DNA of 64,000 nt from Bacteroidota bacterium (GTDB lineage Bacteria; Bacteroidota; Bacteroidia; Chitinophagales; Chitinophagaceae), in NCBI GenBank assembly GCA_018267965.1, contig JAFDXK010000006.1, positions 94,907 to 158,906 on the forward strand. The letters run 5' to 3'. The notes under the pieces were generated by a model, which had not been told where the DNA came from, did no database searches, and saw only the letters and a list, made by a program, of their open reading frames with translations. Of this stretch, positions 1 through 9,846 are shown in pieces. Position 1 is the stretch's first letter, and each line of letters starts with the position of its first letter. The position numbers and the translations under genes were made by a program.

Positions 1-453
1 CAATATCGTTGGTATATTATTTTTCTTTAGCTGGTTGAGATAATGATACCAGAATTCATACTTCACGAATATGGCAAGTGATGGGTTGATGAGTTTTATA
101 AAACGTTTAGCGTTCAACACACCATCCATCGGCAGATAGAAAACATAATCTGCCAGTTCATAATTCTTTCTTATCTCATAACCTGATGGCGAAAAGAATG
201 TGAGTACAATTTTATACTCAGGATGTTCTTTTTTCAGTGCTTCGATTATCGGACGCCCTTGCTCAAACTCACCAAGCGATGAAGCATGTATCCAGATACG
301 TTTTTCTGTATTACCTGATACAGCGTTGGCTATTTTATCAAATATGCCTTGCCTTCCCTGTACACCTAGTTTTATCTTAGAATTGAACAATGCAGCTATC
401 CTCATGCCTATGCGCATGAGAAACAGAAAGAGGTTATAAAATAATAACTGCAC
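1..453 (-). CDS. waaA: 3-deoxy-D-manno-octulosonate (Kdo) transferase, N-terminal part
   Basis: Cut by the window edge; the first 151 codons are visible. The product transfers Kdo from CMP-Kdo to lipid A at the inner membrane during lipopolysaccharide synthesis. A hydrophobic N-terminal anchor (about residues 3-23) is followed by WIHASSLGEFEQGRP (residues 54-68). This matches the WaaA/KdtA core, in which the Glu of SLGE (E62) is the catalytic base. FFSPSGYE and the YEFWYHY segment are also typical. The start is taken as GTG at 451-453, because an in-frame TAA lies just upstream and the family normally begins with this short membrane segment; ATG at 415-417 would cut the anchor in half. The gene follows the DUF3857 gene by 11 bases and is probably the last member of the run starting at sdaA. 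Confidence 0.9.
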   Translation of the reverse strand, partial: MQLLFYNLFLFLMRIGMRIAALFNSKIKLGVQGRQGIFDKIANAVSGNTEKRIWIHASSLGEFEQGRPIIEALKKEHPEYKIVLTFFSPSGYEIRKNYELADYVFYLPMDGVLNAKRFIKLINPSLAIFVKYEFWYHYLNQLKKNNIPTIL

Positions 454-464
454 GAATTAAATCA

Positions 465-2384
465 TTACTGTTTTAAAAAAACAACACTATTATCACCAGA
501 CCTCAAAGATACCTGTTTAAGAAATTTCAAATACTCAGCGTACAAATATGCTTCATATTCTCCTTCATATAGTTTTAAAGTCTTAGTAACGACAAGCTTA
601 TTAACATTGTCAAAGGCTGCTTTACTTGTAAATGTTCCAAATCGATAATCAATTTGTACATCTTTCGGCATCATCTCTGATTTATATATCCCTTCAAAAG
701 AATAAGCAATTGTATCAACAACCTGGTACGACCTTGACAAGTAAAAAGATTTTTCTCTTTTTTCATTCGAAGGCATCTTAGGTAACGGTAATTCCATTAT
801 AAAGGGACTCACAAACACCCTATCTCCAGATGTATTTATTTTAGCATCGCCTTCAAAAACAATCGATTCGTATTGTATAGGAATTTTTGATACTACCGTT
901 GAACTGGGTTCATATTTAATAAGCTTAAATGATGAAATATCAATATCGCTGTTAAACTTACTTTCAATATCCTTTTTCGATGCACTTTTCAGGAAATACT
1001 CCTCAGCTAGCCAAAATTCTGCTTTTCTTGTAAACCAACCTTTGCCAGTAAGTCCTCCTGACGCGTTTACTTGTATTTCCAACTTTCTTATTAACAGATT
1101 ATTATCAACAGAATATTTAGGCGTCCGTACCAATATCCCGCCATCTGGTGTAATCAACAGTGCATCTCTGTTATCTGTAAATTCCGACAAATAACCTGCA
1201 TTAAGATTGTCAGACGTACATTCAATCCAAGTGGTATCATTATTAACTGGAACACAGAGTATAACATGATTAAACATATCAACCGGAAAGTCTTTATCAA
1301 CAACCCTTTTAAAGTCATTACCGCCATATATCAAGGCTGCATACGGTGTAAAGCCTGCCTCTTTAAGTATCGCCATCATATAATTGCTCAAAGCCTTGCA
1401 ATCACCGTACCCATATTGAATCACAGACTTAGCATCCTTGGTTTGCCATCCTCCAATACCTAGCTGCACACTTATATATCTTGTATTCTCTTTCAAGTAA
1501 TCATAAAGTAAATCGATTCTTTTTCTGTATAATTTACATGTATCAATAATGGAATGAATAACTCTTTTATTATCGTCTGTAAGATTGTCTCTGTTCTTGT
1601 TCAGTTCATAAAAAAATTTACCATAATCCTTCCAATTTGTCATATTGCCTGACAAACCACCCATTTCAACTTTATCAACACAAAGAGCAACAGCGGGAAA
1701 GTAAAATGTTTGCCTGGTAGCTAGCAGATCTTTTTCTTTTGCCGGAATATTATTTACATTAAGAGACATTCTTTTTCTACCTTCTGTAATTGTCTCATTG
1801 GCTTTTACATCAATATTATATAGCTTATATTTCAATGATAAATCATTTGGGTATTCTATTTCAAAACTCGAATTCTGTACTGCGCAATTATAATCATCCT
1901 GAAATGCATATTCATTCACAAAATAAAATGAGGAATACTGCTTTTCTATTTCAAATTCAACTGTATAGGGGTAATCTGCGTAATTAAAGTCATAATACAT
2001 CTTTCTAAAATCGTCAGCCATATTATGTGTATCCATAGCAGCATCATTAACATCCCGCTTTTTCATCTTTTTCACAATATTCCCATCTTTATCATACAAT
2101 CTTCCACTAATATCAGTTATTTTAAATAGGCTACTGTAGTATTCACTAAGATGTGATTCTTTATTACCCTCATCATTTAGAATTGTGATTGCGTATTTGG
2201 CTACAACAACAATATCTGTATTAGACTTGATATTGATCTTATATTCACTGTTCCTAATAACAAGATTAGCTTTTTCTAATAGTTTTGCCGGGATATTTGA
2301 TATGGCATACTTATAATCATGAGATGCAAAGCCAGCACTTCCAGACAAGATTACAATCAACAATGTAAAGCAAAAATTCTTCAT
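465..2384 (-). CDS. DUF3857 / transglutaminase-like secreted protein
   Basis: A 639-residue protein with a signal peptide (residues 1-20), so it acts in the periplasm or on the outer membrane. It has a DUF3857 N-terminal region followed by a transglutaminase-like core. The papain-type triad is visible: Cys329 in YGYGDCKALSNY, His373 in FNHVIL, and an acidic residue in WIECTSD near 388. The C-terminal third is beta-rich, like DUF3858. Family members are common in Bacteroidota but have no settled substrate; a cysteine hydrolase or amidase role is inference. It lies 1 base after a larger paralogue (2386-4410), so the two are probably co-translated. The paralogue has lost the cysteine. Confidence 0.8.
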   Translation of the reverse strand: MKNFCFTLLIVILSGSAGFASHDYKYAISNIPAKLLEKANLVIRNSEYKINIKSNTDIVVVAKYAITILNDEGNKESHLSEYYSSLFKITDISGRLYDKDGNIVKKMKKRDVNDAAMDTHNMADDFRKMYYDFNYADYPYTVEFEIEKQYSSFYFVNEYAFQDDYNCAVQNSSFEIEYPNDLSLKYKLYNIDVKANETITEGRKRMSLNVNNIPAKEKDLLATRQTFYFPAVALCVDKVEMGGLSGNMTNWKDYGKFFYELNKNRDNLTDDNKRVIHSIIDTCKLYRKRIDLLYDYLKENTRYISVQLGIGGWQTKDAKSVIQYGYGDCKALSNYMMAILKEAGFTPYAALIYGGNDFKRVVDKDFPVDMFNHVILCVPVNNDTTWIECTSDNLNAGYLSEFTDNRDALLITPDGGILVRTPKYSVDNNLLIRKLEIQVNASGGLTGKGWFTRKAEFWLAEEYFLKSASKKDIESKFNSDIDISSFKLIKYEPSSTVVSKIPIQYESIVFEGDAKINTSGDRVFVSPFIMELPLPKMPSNEKREKSFYLSRSYQVVDTIAYSFEGIYKSEMMPKDVQIDYRFGTFTSKAAFDNVNKLVVTKTLKLYEGEYEAYLYAEYLKFLKQVSLRSGDNSVVFLKQ

Positions 2385-2385
2385 A

Positions 2386-4410
2386 CTACTTCTTATACTT
2401 TAACACAACAATTTGAGTGATTTCTTTGTACATCTTTTCATACATCTCTTTAATATCATCATATTCCCGAGGAGCATATATACAACCCGATCTCTTAAAA
2501 TTTGTATTTATACCCAATGTCCTTGTTGTACTGTCATAAGAAATCATATGCTTGAAATTAATGTCCTCCCCATAGTCCAAAATAGCAGACTTAGGGATAT
2601 CTTCTGCATCAATATTTTGAGGCAAATTTGCATTAAAAACATACACGTGCTCTTCCGGGAAATCTAATTCAACAGGGGTTCTGCGCTTCATTGTCTTAAA
2701 CGGCACATTTGGTATTGCTTTTACTAAGTCAGTTGATAAGTAAAAAACATCAAGTGGCTTTTCAAAGTTTTGAACGATAGTGTATTTTATTTTCAAATTA
2801 GTATCAGGATTATTTTGAAAATCCATCGACAAGCTATCTATACCAGCACCAGAATGCAGTCCCTGGGCTATTGCCTTCAATTGTCTGGTAAATTCACTGC
2901 TATCTTTTTTAACCAGGGTTCTCAATTCTCTCGATTTATTCATTCCCAAATATTCAGATATACGGACGATAAAAGATGTATCAGTAATGGAAATCACATT
3001 TGCCATTACTACGTCCTTTTCTTTATTGTCTTTAGGCAGAATATCTATCGGATATCCCCCATCTTTATTAATTACCCTGGCGTACCCAGTATAGCAGTAA
3101 TAAGGGAGCCTGCCGAAAGCATTATATTTACCTGATGCATCAAGATAATATCTAGCTGTCCCTATCTGCAACAAACAAACTGCATGATTAAATCTATCTA
3201 ATAAGGGAAACTGTGGTGTGGCTTTGGGTCTGCCCTTAGTACTTAATACTAATGGCGACGCATTCAATCCAGCTTTACATAACATTTCGGTCAATAGTAA
3301 ATTAATCTCTGCTGCATTACCTTCTTTATTTTCAAAAACAAATACCATGTCTTCATGAGGAGTAATTGCAATTTCATCAATGCAATGCATCCTGCTTCTT
3401 ACATACCTAAAAATTGCTTTTGCCCTGGCTAAATCATCTTGGTGAACTTTCATTATCGAATCAACGTCTCCTTTTAAAAACCTGCTACCCAACTCCAGTT
3501 GCTTGCCAAAATATTTGTACTCCCAAAGTGTTTTAGTAAACCCTTTCCATGCTTTCTGAGAACCTGCGCTGTCTACATTGCTGACGTTATAGTCAGGAGG
3601 TTGAACTTGCACGTTAATACGTTCACGATAATCATCAACATTGCCAGAATAAGGCTCCTGTGTTAATGCACTGATATTTTTTCTTACCCAAATTATATTA
3701 TTAGGCACACCTGCTCCATACTCTTCAACATTTACAATGTAAGCTTGTGCATCAGACTGTTCTGCTTCCTTTTTACTTTTAAACTCACGAAAAGTAGGCA
3801 ACGCCTGACCAACAGTCACAAAAGGGAAACCCCTTGGAATACTAATTTCATATTCACTCGTTAATGTAGGATATTCATTCTGAAAATACCAAGGTCTAAA
3901 GGAAAGAGAAGCAGGAGAATATATTTGATACGAATAATCAATTATTGAACCTAAACCCACAGCAGGTAAAGCAAATTTTAATTGATATACCACATCGTTA
4001 TACCTGTTATTAAAAACAGCAGATTTTGCCATTTCTGTTTTTGTTAAAGTACCGTTCTTAAGATAGTAGGTAGTACCAGTCACATACTTAACCTTACCTT
4101 CTATTGCTGCGTTAGAATAATAATAATCCTGAATATTGGCTTCATTAATAGCATCCTCTTTCAATATCTTGATAACCCGGTGTACGGTATAAATTTGCGC
4201 ATAGTGTTCATAATTTCCTATTACTTCTCTTACTATTTCAACTGAACCTTTTTCGAAAAGCACTACTGCTGACGCATCAGAGTCAGATAAAAACACGTTT
4301 GTTTTAATATATTTTTTTACATACTGATTTGTGTCTTGCGCAAATAGTGAGTTGGAGCAGAAAAGTATAAATATTGTAATAATATAAAGGGCGAGGAGAG
4401 GGTATTTCAC
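2386..4410 (-). CDS. DUF3857 / transglutaminase-like secreted protein lacking the catalytic cysteine
   Basis: A 674-residue paralogue of the next gene, with a signal peptide (residues 1-24). The same DUF3857 plus transglutaminase-like layout is present, but the segment aligned with GDCKALS of the neighbour reads GNAAEIN (364-370), so Ala366 replaces the nucleophile. His409 (RFNHA) and Asp424 (YLDAS) are retained. It is therefore probably a non-catalytic partner or binding protein; this is inference from the missing residue. The start is GTG at 4408-4410, which places the signal peptide correctly; no better ATG exists. It lies 25 bases downstream of sdaA and 1 base upstream of its paralogue. 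Confidence 0.8.
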   Translation of the reverse strand: MKYPLLALYIITIFILFCSNSLFAQDTNQYVKKYIKTNVFLSDSDASAVVLFEKGSVEIVREVIGNYEHYAQIYTVHRVIKILKEDAINEANIQDYYYSNAAIEGKVKYVTGTTYYLKNGTLTKTEMAKSAVFNNRYNDVVYQLKFALPAVGLGSIIDYSYQIYSPASLSFRPWYFQNEYPTLTSEYEISIPRGFPFVTVGQALPTFREFKSKKEAEQSDAQAYIVNVEEYGAGVPNNIIWVRKNISALTQEPYSGNVDDYRERINVQVQPPDYNVSNVDSAGSQKAWKGFTKTLWEYKYFGKQLELGSRFLKGDVDSIMKVHQDDLARAKAIFRYVRSRMHCIDEIAITPHEDMVFVFENKEGNAAEINLLLTEMLCKAGLNASPLVLSTKGRPKATPQFPLLDRFNHAVCLLQIGTARYYLDASGKYNAFGRLPYYCYTGYARVINKDGGYPIDILPKDNKEKDVVMANVISITDTSFIVRISEYLGMNKSRELRTLVKKDSSEFTRQLKAIAQGLHSGAGIDSLSMDFQNNPDTNLKIKYTIVQNFEKPLDVFYLSTDLVKAIPNVPFKTMKRRTPVELDFPEEHVYVFNANLPQNIDAEDIPKSAILDYGEDINFKHMISYDSTTRTLGINTNFKRSGCIYAPREYDDIKEMYEKMYKEITQIVVLKYKK

Positions 4411-4435
4411 TTTTTCTTTGAAAAGTAATCAATTA

Positions 4436-5860
4436 TCAACATTCAGGCAAGCTGAGCGGTATATGTAATGCCAACCCGCCTTCTGCAGTCTCTTTGTATT
4501 TATGGTTCATGTCTAGTGCGGTGTGCCACATGGTACTCACTACGTGGTCAAGCGACACTTTCGCATTATATGGATTGCTTTGTAACGCTAATTGCGATGC
4601 CGTTATTGCCTTTATCGCTCCCATTGTGTTACGCTCAATACATGGCACTTGTACCAAACCGCCTATCGGGTCACAGGTAAGACCCAGGTGGTGTTCCATA
4701 GCTATTTCAGAAGCCATCAGGCATTGCTGTTCCGTACCACCCAGCGCGTCGGTCAATGCAGCTGCAGCCATTGATGAGGAAACGCCTATCTCTGCCTGGC
4801 ATCCACCCATAGCTGCGGATATCGTAGCACCTTTTTTGAAGATGCTTCCTATTTCAGAAGCTGTAAGCAGGAAGCGGATTATTTTATCATCATCATAACC
4901 ATCACAAAACGCGATAAAATATTGCAGCACGGCAGGTATTACACCAGCGGCACCATTAGTAGGTGCTGTTACCACACGGCTGAAAGAAGCATTCTCTTCA
5001 TTCACCGCCAATGCAAAACAACTTACCCAATCCAATATATACTGGAATCCCTGTCCACCTGCACGAATAGCATCTATCCACTCTTTATAATTATTGTATT
5101 CGCGTCCGTTTAATAACCTTTTATTCAATGCAGCAGCACGGCGTGTCACATTCAGTCCTCCCGGCAATTCACCTGTTACATGGCAACCACGATAGGTGCA
5201 ATCGCGCATCGTTTCCCAAATCTTCAATACACCTTTCTTGGTTTCTGCTTCGCTTCGCCAAGCCATTTCGTTCTCCATCACCACACCGGCAATACGTAAA
5301 CCAGTTTTACGGCACCAGTGTAATAAGTCTTCTGCATTCTCAATCGGAAAGTGCAGGTCAACAAAGTTGGCTGCATTTTTATCTTCTCCTTCTTTTACTA
5401 CAAAACCGCCACCTATAGAATAATACGTTTGCGCTACTTTATGTCCATCACTGAACTCGCATAAAAAAGTCAAAGCATTAGGATGAAAAGGCAGGCTTTC
5501 ATCCATCAGGAATTCCACATCGACCGAAGGGTTGAAATCAATTTCTTTCTGTCCACCCAATATCATTTTCTTTTGGGTACTTATCCGGTTGATGCTAGGG
5601 GTAATTTCATTTACATCAAACGTCACAGGGTCTTCACCACATAAACCCAATATCACAGCTACATCTGTACCGTGCCCTTTACCCGTCTTTGCTAGCGAGC
5701 CGTACAGCAACACTTTTACAGATGTTACATTATCAATGCCTTTTTCTTTCAAAGTATCAATGAAACGAAGGGCTGCACGCCATGGGCCAAGTGTATGCGA
5801 GCTGCTGGGACCAACTCCTATCTTAAAAATATCGAATACCGAAATCTGTTCTCTTTTCAC
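4436..5860 (-). CDS. sdaA: L-serine ammonia-lyase (L-serine dehydratase), single-chain iron-sulfur type
   Basis: Converts L-serine to pyruvate and ammonia in the cytoplasm using a [4Fe-4S] cluster. At 474 residues it is the single-chain form carrying both the beta (N-terminal) and alpha (C-terminal) domains. The N-terminal [14 protein letters not shown] (residues 17-30) is diagnostic. The cluster cysteines are Cys354 (GGCQAEIG), Cys396 (TCDPIGG) and Cys407 (VPCIERN), matching the three ligands of E. coli SdaA. The start is GTG at 5858-5860; no in-frame ATG lies upstream. It heads the minus-strand run with the two DUF3857 genes and waaA. That link is one of position, not of evident pathway. 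Confidence 0.96.
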   Translation of the reverse strand: MKREQISVFDIFKIGVGPSSSHTLGPWRAALRFIDTLKEKGIDNVTSVKVLLYGSLAKTGKGHGTDVAVILGLCGEDPVTFDVNEITPSINRISTQKKMILGGQKEIDFNPSVDVEFLMDESLPFHPNALTFLCEFSDGHKVAQTYYSIGGGFVVKEGEDKNAANFVDLHFPIENAEDLLHWCRKTGLRIAGVVMENEMAWRSEAETKKGVLKIWETMRDCTYRGCHVTGELPGGLNVTRRAAALNKRLLNGREYNNYKEWIDAIRAGGQGFQYILDWVSCFALAVNEENASFSRVVTAPTNGAAGVIPAVLQYFIAFCDGYDDDKIIRFLLTASEIGSIFKKGATISAAMGGCQAEIGVSSSMAAAALTDALGGTEQQCLMASEIAMEHHLGLTCDPIGGLVQVPCIERNTMGAIKAITASQLALQSNPYNAKVSLDHVVSTMWHTALDMNHKYKETAEGGLALHIPLSLPEC

Positions 5861-5874
5861 GCTAAATAAAAAAA

Positions 5875-5896
5875 TGGGCGAATAAAAATCCGCCCA
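5875..5896 (-). terminator. Intrinsic terminator of the fasciclin gene
   Basis: Read on the minus strand, TGGGCG pairs with CGCCCA across a 10-base loop and is followed by a run of seven T. It lies between the fasciclin stop and the sdaA start. A TATCTTTG box (minus strand, 5895-5902) touches its upstream edge and could serve sdaA, but no -33 element at the right distance was found. Confidence 0.7.
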
Positions 5897-5930
5897 AAGA
5901 TACTATGAAGCTTACAAAAACCCTTGTTAA

Positions 5931-6494
5931 TTATGGCATTAATACGTGGTCAATCACATGTATTACACCATTGCTTTGATTTACATCCTTAATCGTCACT
6001 TTAGCCACTCCGCCTTTAGCATCTTTAATCCATAATGATTTATCCTTCCACATAAAAGTTAATTCTTCGCCTTGTACAGTTTTTGCCTTGTACATACCGT
6101 TGCCTTTTTTCACTGCATCCATTATCTGCTCAGCACTCCAACGGCCTGCCACAACATGATAAGTCAGCACACTTGTCAATGTACCTTTGTTTTCTGGTTT
6201 CAACAGGTTGTCAACTGCACCTGCAGGCAGCATATTGAATGCTTCGTTAGTAGGTGCAAACACTGTGAACGGACCTGCGCTTTGTAAGGTCTCAACCAAG
6301 CCCGCAGCTTTTACAGCAGCTACCAATGTTGTATGGTCTTTAGAGTTCACTGCATTTTCTACAATGTTCTTAGAAGGGTACATTGCAGCACCGCCCACCA
6401 TTACTGTTTTCTCGCCTTTCTTAGCGAAGGTAGCCTGAGGAGTGATAGCTAATACTGCAGCCGCAAGCACCGGGATAAACATGATACGTTTCAT
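5931..6494 (-). CDS. Fasciclin (FAS1) domain secreted protein
   Basis: A 187-residue protein with a signal peptide ending near ATFA (about residue 24) and one FAS1 domain filling the rest. The hallmark segments are visible: SAGPFTVFAPTNEAFNMLP (first conserved block) and DVNQSNGVIHVIDHVLMP (second block, at the C-terminus). FAS1 proteins mediate adhesion or carbohydrate and protein binding at the cell surface or in the periplasm. There is no lipobox cysteine, so it is probably soluble. It appears monocistronic, with its own terminator downstream and a 180-base AT-rich gap upstream. Confidence 0.92.
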   Translation of the reverse strand: MKRIMFIPVLAAAVLAITPQATFAKKGEKTVMVGGAAMYPSKNIVENAVNSKDHTTLVAAVKAAGLVETLQSAGPFTVFAPTNEAFNMLPAGAVDNLLKPENKGTLTSVLTYHVVAGRWSAEQIMDAVKKGNGMYKAKTVQGEELTFMWKDKSLWIKDAKGGVAKVTIKDVNQSNGVIHVIDHVLMP

Positions 6495-6674
6495 AATTGT
6501 TCAGTTTTAATTGTTTTTGGTTTATTAATTCAGTTACAATTACATCTACGGCAACTTTTTAGTTTTGGATTTGCAGATTTGAAAAAAATATTTGAGTACA
6601 ATGGTTGCAACGTACCAACAAGGTATTGTTAGGTCAGATTTCTCTAAAAAAATGCTAGTAAAACCAAAAAATGA

Positions 6675-7082
6675 TTATTCAATAACAGGGGCACAAGGAG
6701 ACAATAAATTATCATCATGTTCAGTAAGGATACCCTTAGCAAGTCTGTAAACAAGAAACTTATTATTTAACTCACTATCTTCTGGTAATCGTAAATAAAG
6801 CAAGCCATAGCTTCCTCTCGCTATTTTTCCTACTTCACGAAAAAGATTTATTACATCATCACTATATCCATTATCATGATTATGTACAGAACTCACATGT
6901 AAAGTGTTAATGAAGTTTTGTTGCTTTATTTCACAGGTCTGGAAATATTTTTTATATGGCAATAAAAGAGCCTCCAGCGCAAAAAACATCTCAGTTTCAT
7001 CTTGTTCTACAGAATCTGAATCATCCATATGCAAGACTATCCAGCCAAAAAAACAAACCATTGATTTTGCTCTGTATGTCAT
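6675..7082 (-). CDS. Imm7-family-like immunity protein (orphan)
   Basis: A 135-residue cytoplasmic protein. The early FFGWIVL, the middle GSYGLLYLRLPED and the C-terminal LAKGILTEHDDN followed by LLSPCAPVIE match the pattern I know for Imm7 immunity proteins, which neutralise polymorphic toxin nuclease domains. That is from memory, not from a search. No toxin gene is adjacent: upstream is waste or spacer sequence and downstream is a fasciclin gene, so it is an orphan, possibly kept as protection against toxins of neighbours. The start may be Met8 (MVCFFGW), which fits the family better, rather than Met1. Base composition is more AT-rich than the sppA gene beside it. Confidence 0.68.
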   Translation of the reverse strand: MTYRAKSMVCFFGWIVLHMDDSDSVEQDETEMFFALEALLLPYKKYFQTCEIKQQNFINTLHVSSVHNHDNGYSDDVINLFREVGKIARGSYGLLYLRLPEDSELNNKFLVYRLAKGILTEHDDNLLSPCAPVIE

Positions 7083-7141
7083 GCAGATAAATTAATTATG
7101 CCTGGGCAGCTAACCTAAAGATACTACTTACCCATATTAAT

Positions 7142-7168
7142 AAAGCCCCCTGAAAATCAGGAGGCTTT
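7142..7168 (-). terminator. Terminator downstream of sppA
   Basis: A 12-bp stem with one mismatch (AAAGCC-CCCTGA against TCAGGAGGCTTT), 3-base loop, 24 bases after the sppA stop codon. Confidence 0.75.
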
Positions 7169-7192
7169 ATTATGTTATAAATTACCAATCAA

Positions 7193-8977
7193 CTATTTCG
7201 TCTCCCAGGAAAATGGCAATAACATTTGAATTTTGCCATTCATGTTTTTCAGTTCTTTCACTTTTTTATACCATTGGTATTCATCACCCATTTCTTCCTG
7301 CATAGCAGCTTTCACTACTTGTGCAGATGCCTTATTGCCTTTGAATTTCTTAATGAAACTTTCAAATTTATCTATAGGCTCAGGGTAGGTAATTACCCTA
7401 TAATCCGTCAATTTAGCCAGTTTAGCCGCACTTGCTACCGCCCTGTCTATTCCGCCTAAACCATCTACTAAATGTATATCCAGCGCATCTGTACCTGTCC
7501 ATACACGGCCTTGTGCAAAACTATCAACTAGCGCCACATCCATTTTACGGCCTGCAGCTACACGAGATTTGAATATAGTATATATATTATCAACAGAGCG
7601 TTGCATTTTTGCCGCTTCTTCAGGCGTTAGTGCCCTGATACCGTTCGGGAAATCGGCATAAGGAGCATTTTTTACGCCATCGAATGTGACACCTAATTTG
7701 TTCTTCATCAGGTTTTCGATATTGAACATCATACCGAACACACCAATGCTACCTGTTATGGTATTAGGCATAGCGAAGATGCTGTCTGCAAGGCTTGATA
7801 TATAATAACCGCCGGATGCTGCCACATCTCCCATAGATACCACTAATGGTTTCTTTTGTTTCAGCAATTGCAATTCACGAAGTATCACTTCAGAGGCTAA
7901 TGCACTGCCACCCGGAGAGTTAACACGTAATACTACCGCTTTTACTTTATCATTATTAGCGAGCTTGCGTATGTGCTCTATAAAGTCTTCTGATGCTATC
8001 CCTTCATCATCGTCGCTTTCTCCATCGGATATAGTACCCTCTGCAACCAATATAGCTATTCTTGAATCTTTGGTTGTACTATTGCTTCTTGCATGTTCAG
8101 CATAATCATCCAATGAAACATATTTTATCTTATCCTCATTGTCTACACCTGCTTTAGCTTTTATACGATCCTCTACCTGGTCCCAGTACAATAGTCCATC
8201 TACCAGTTTATATTTCAATGCATCTGCAGGAAATTCTATAGTACCTGCAGTAGTGAGGTTTTGCAATTCGGCCTCACTTACTTTGGTATGAGAAGAAACC
8301 GCGTGTAAAAATTCATTCCAGAAATCTTTTTGAAACTCCGTTACCTGCTGGCGGTTAGCATCGCTCATTTTATCTGTACGGAAAGGCTCTGTGGCACTTT
8401 TGAATTTACCTGCGTAGAATATTTCTGGTTGTATTTCCAGTTTATCAAGTGTTCCTTTAAAGAAGGAAAGAATGGTGGCAAAACCTTTCAGGTCCATATC
8501 GCCCACCGGGTTAAGGTAAATGCTGTCAGCGGCAGTGCCAACGTAATATGCCCCCTGGCTGATAACCTGGCCGTAAGCATAAACAAATTTGCCTCCGGAT
8601 TTAAAATCAATTATTGACTTACGAAGTTGCTGCGATGTAGCCCATCCGTTAACATTGGGATTGAGTTTTATCAGGATACCTTTTATCCTGTTGTCATTGG
8701 CAGCTTTATCTATTGCCTTACAAACATCATAAAGGCCTGCATTGAATGAACTACCGTCTGCAAATACTGCAAAAGAATTGCTTTGGCTGCGTTCACGTAT
8801 TCTGTCACTAAGGTCTATCACTAATACGCTGTTGTTAGCTATAACTACTTCTTTTTCTGTCTTTACAGATTTAGATACAGCAGCCACCATTATGCCTATC
8901 AGCACCCCAAACACTATAACGCCTGCTACTATCATTGCCAGTAATGAGGCGAAAAACATCTTAAAAAACTGTTTCAT
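7193..8977 (-). CDS. sppA: Signal peptide peptidase SppA, 67K type
   Basis: A membrane-anchored serine protease that degrades cleaved signal peptides in the cytoplasmic membrane. The 594 residues form the long (two-domain) type, as in E. coli. A single N-terminal membrane segment covers about residues 9-34. The general-base lysine is Lys193 in AGKFKSATEPF and the nucleophile is Ser388 in GDVAASGGYYI. The upstream block VNSPGGSALASEV (352-364) is also conserved. The sppA unit ends at a hairpin before the Imm7-like gene. The ATG at 8975-8977 is preceded by a TATATTTG box about 40 bases upstream. Confidence 0.96.
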   Translation of the reverse strand: MKQFFKMFFASLLAMIVAGVIVFGVLIGIMVAAVSKSVKTEKEVVIANNSVLVIDLSDRIRERSQSNSFAVFADGSSFNAGLYDVCKAIDKAANDNRIKGILIKLNPNVNGWATSQQLRKSIIDFKSGGKFVYAYGQVISQGAYYVGTAADSIYLNPVGDMDLKGFATILSFFKGTLDKLEIQPEIFYAGKFKSATEPFRTDKMSDANRQQVTEFQKDFWNEFLHAVSSHTKVSEAELQNLTTAGTIEFPADALKYKLVDGLLYWDQVEDRIKAKAGVDNEDKIKYVSLDDYAEHARSNSTTKDSRIAILVAEGTISDGESDDDEGIASEDFIEHIRKLANNDKVKAVVLRVNSPGGSALASEVILRELQLLKQKKPLVVSMGDVAASGGYYISSLADSIFAMPNTITGSIGVFGMMFNIENLMKNKLGVTFDGVKNAPYADFPNGIRALTPEEAAKMQRSVDNIYTIFKSRVAAGRKMDVALVDSFAQGRVWTGTDALDIHLVDGLGGIDRAVASAAKLAKLTDYRVITYPEPIDKFESFIKKFKGNKASAQVVKAAMQEEMGDEYQWYKKVKELKNMNGKIQMLLPFSWETK

Positions 8978-9018
8978 CAGCTTGTATTTTATTGTGTATG
9001 TTATGTATTATAACAGCG

Positions 9019-9026
9019 CAAATATA
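9019..9026 (-). promoter_or_regulatory. Bacteroidota -7 box (TATATTTG) for sppA
   Basis: An exact TAnnTTTG match on the minus strand, 41 bases before the sppA start codon. No well-spaced -33 TTTG was found, so this is a -7 match only. Confidence 0.5.
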
Positions 9027-9187
9027 CACGGTTATCCTTACGTGTAATAATATCAAAACCTTATTGCAGGGGCATTTTTAGTGTTATTTCAGCCAACACG
9101 CCAATATAGTCGGTAAATGCATGTTGTTGGTCGGTAGTAAATTTCCGTTACACCCAACATTAACAAAGCTTTCATTTAAAAAATAGT

Positions 9188-9218
9188 TTTGAGGCTCCTG
9201 AAACGGTTATTATATTTA
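9188..9218 (+). promoter_or_regulatory. Promoter of the 9226 gene
   Basis: TTTG (9188-9191), a 19-base spacer, then TATATTTA (9211-9218), one base off TAnnTTTG. The start codon at 9226 lies only 7 bases beyond the -7 box, so the mRNA leader should be almost absent. Confidence 0.5.
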
Positions 9219-9225
9219 CTTATCG

Positions 9226-9846
9226 ATGCGCGCTATCCTACTGGTATGCTTTTGTTTTTGTTTTTACTCCGCCTCTGCACAGACAGAAGCCAAGGCAAAA
9301 CTGCATCCTGTTATACCCTTTGCAGAAAAGCTACAATTGAGCTATGAATTTCTGATGAAGAATCCTTTGGCTATCGCATCGCAGATAGATTTTTTAGAAC
9401 ACTTTCCTAAAACCAAAGACGATTTTATTACCGTTTTTAACCCTGATGATTATAAAGAGCTGTACAATGTAAGTCATAAATATATTGCGGCTTTTAAAAT
9501 GATAGGTGATAAACTACCTGACAGTGTGTTGAAAATTGGTTTTGCCATTGGTAACCAATTAGAATGGAGCAGTGGTCCGTCTGACGAATTACAACACGCA
9601 TTACTTACCATAGCATCAAACCATATCGAGGCTTTTGTTGACCAGATATATAAACTGAAGAAAAAAGAGATTGACGGACTGGTACATTACCTGGCCGATG
9701 TTGAATACAACCCTCAGTGTTCCATATACAATGACCTTGTAAAAAACCTGCAGGAAGCCGGCGCATATAATATTGCAGGCAAACTGGTGCGCGACAGAAG
9801 ATTTACACACGAGAAACACAATGACGACATTACCGATATACAATAA
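9226..9846 (+). CDS. Secreted protein of unknown function
   Basis: A 206-residue protein with a clear signal peptide (residues 1-18, ending SASAQ). The mature part is predicted helical and acidic to neutral, with no catalytic motif or family that I recognise. Its 3' end overlaps the methyltransferase start by 26 bases in another frame, which suggests translational coupling. The C-terminus is hydrophilic, so a soluble periplasmic protein is more likely than an outer-membrane one. The promoter lies so close to the ATG that the transcript is nearly leaderless. Confidence 0.7.
   Translation: MRAILLVCFCFCFYSASAQTEAKAKLHPVIPFAEKLQLSYEFLMKNPLAIASQIDFLEHFPKTKDDFITVFNPDDYKELYNVSHKYIAAFKMIGDKLPDSVLKIGFAIGNQLEWSSGPSDELQHALLTIASNHIEAFVDQIYKLKKKEIDGLVHYLADVEYNPQCSIYNDLVKNLQEAGAYNIAGKLVRDRRFTHEKHNDDITDIQ

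Noticed and set aside
9773..9820. Upstream extension of the methyltransferase
   Set aside because: It lies inside the preceding gene, and ATG at 9821 gives the usual family start.
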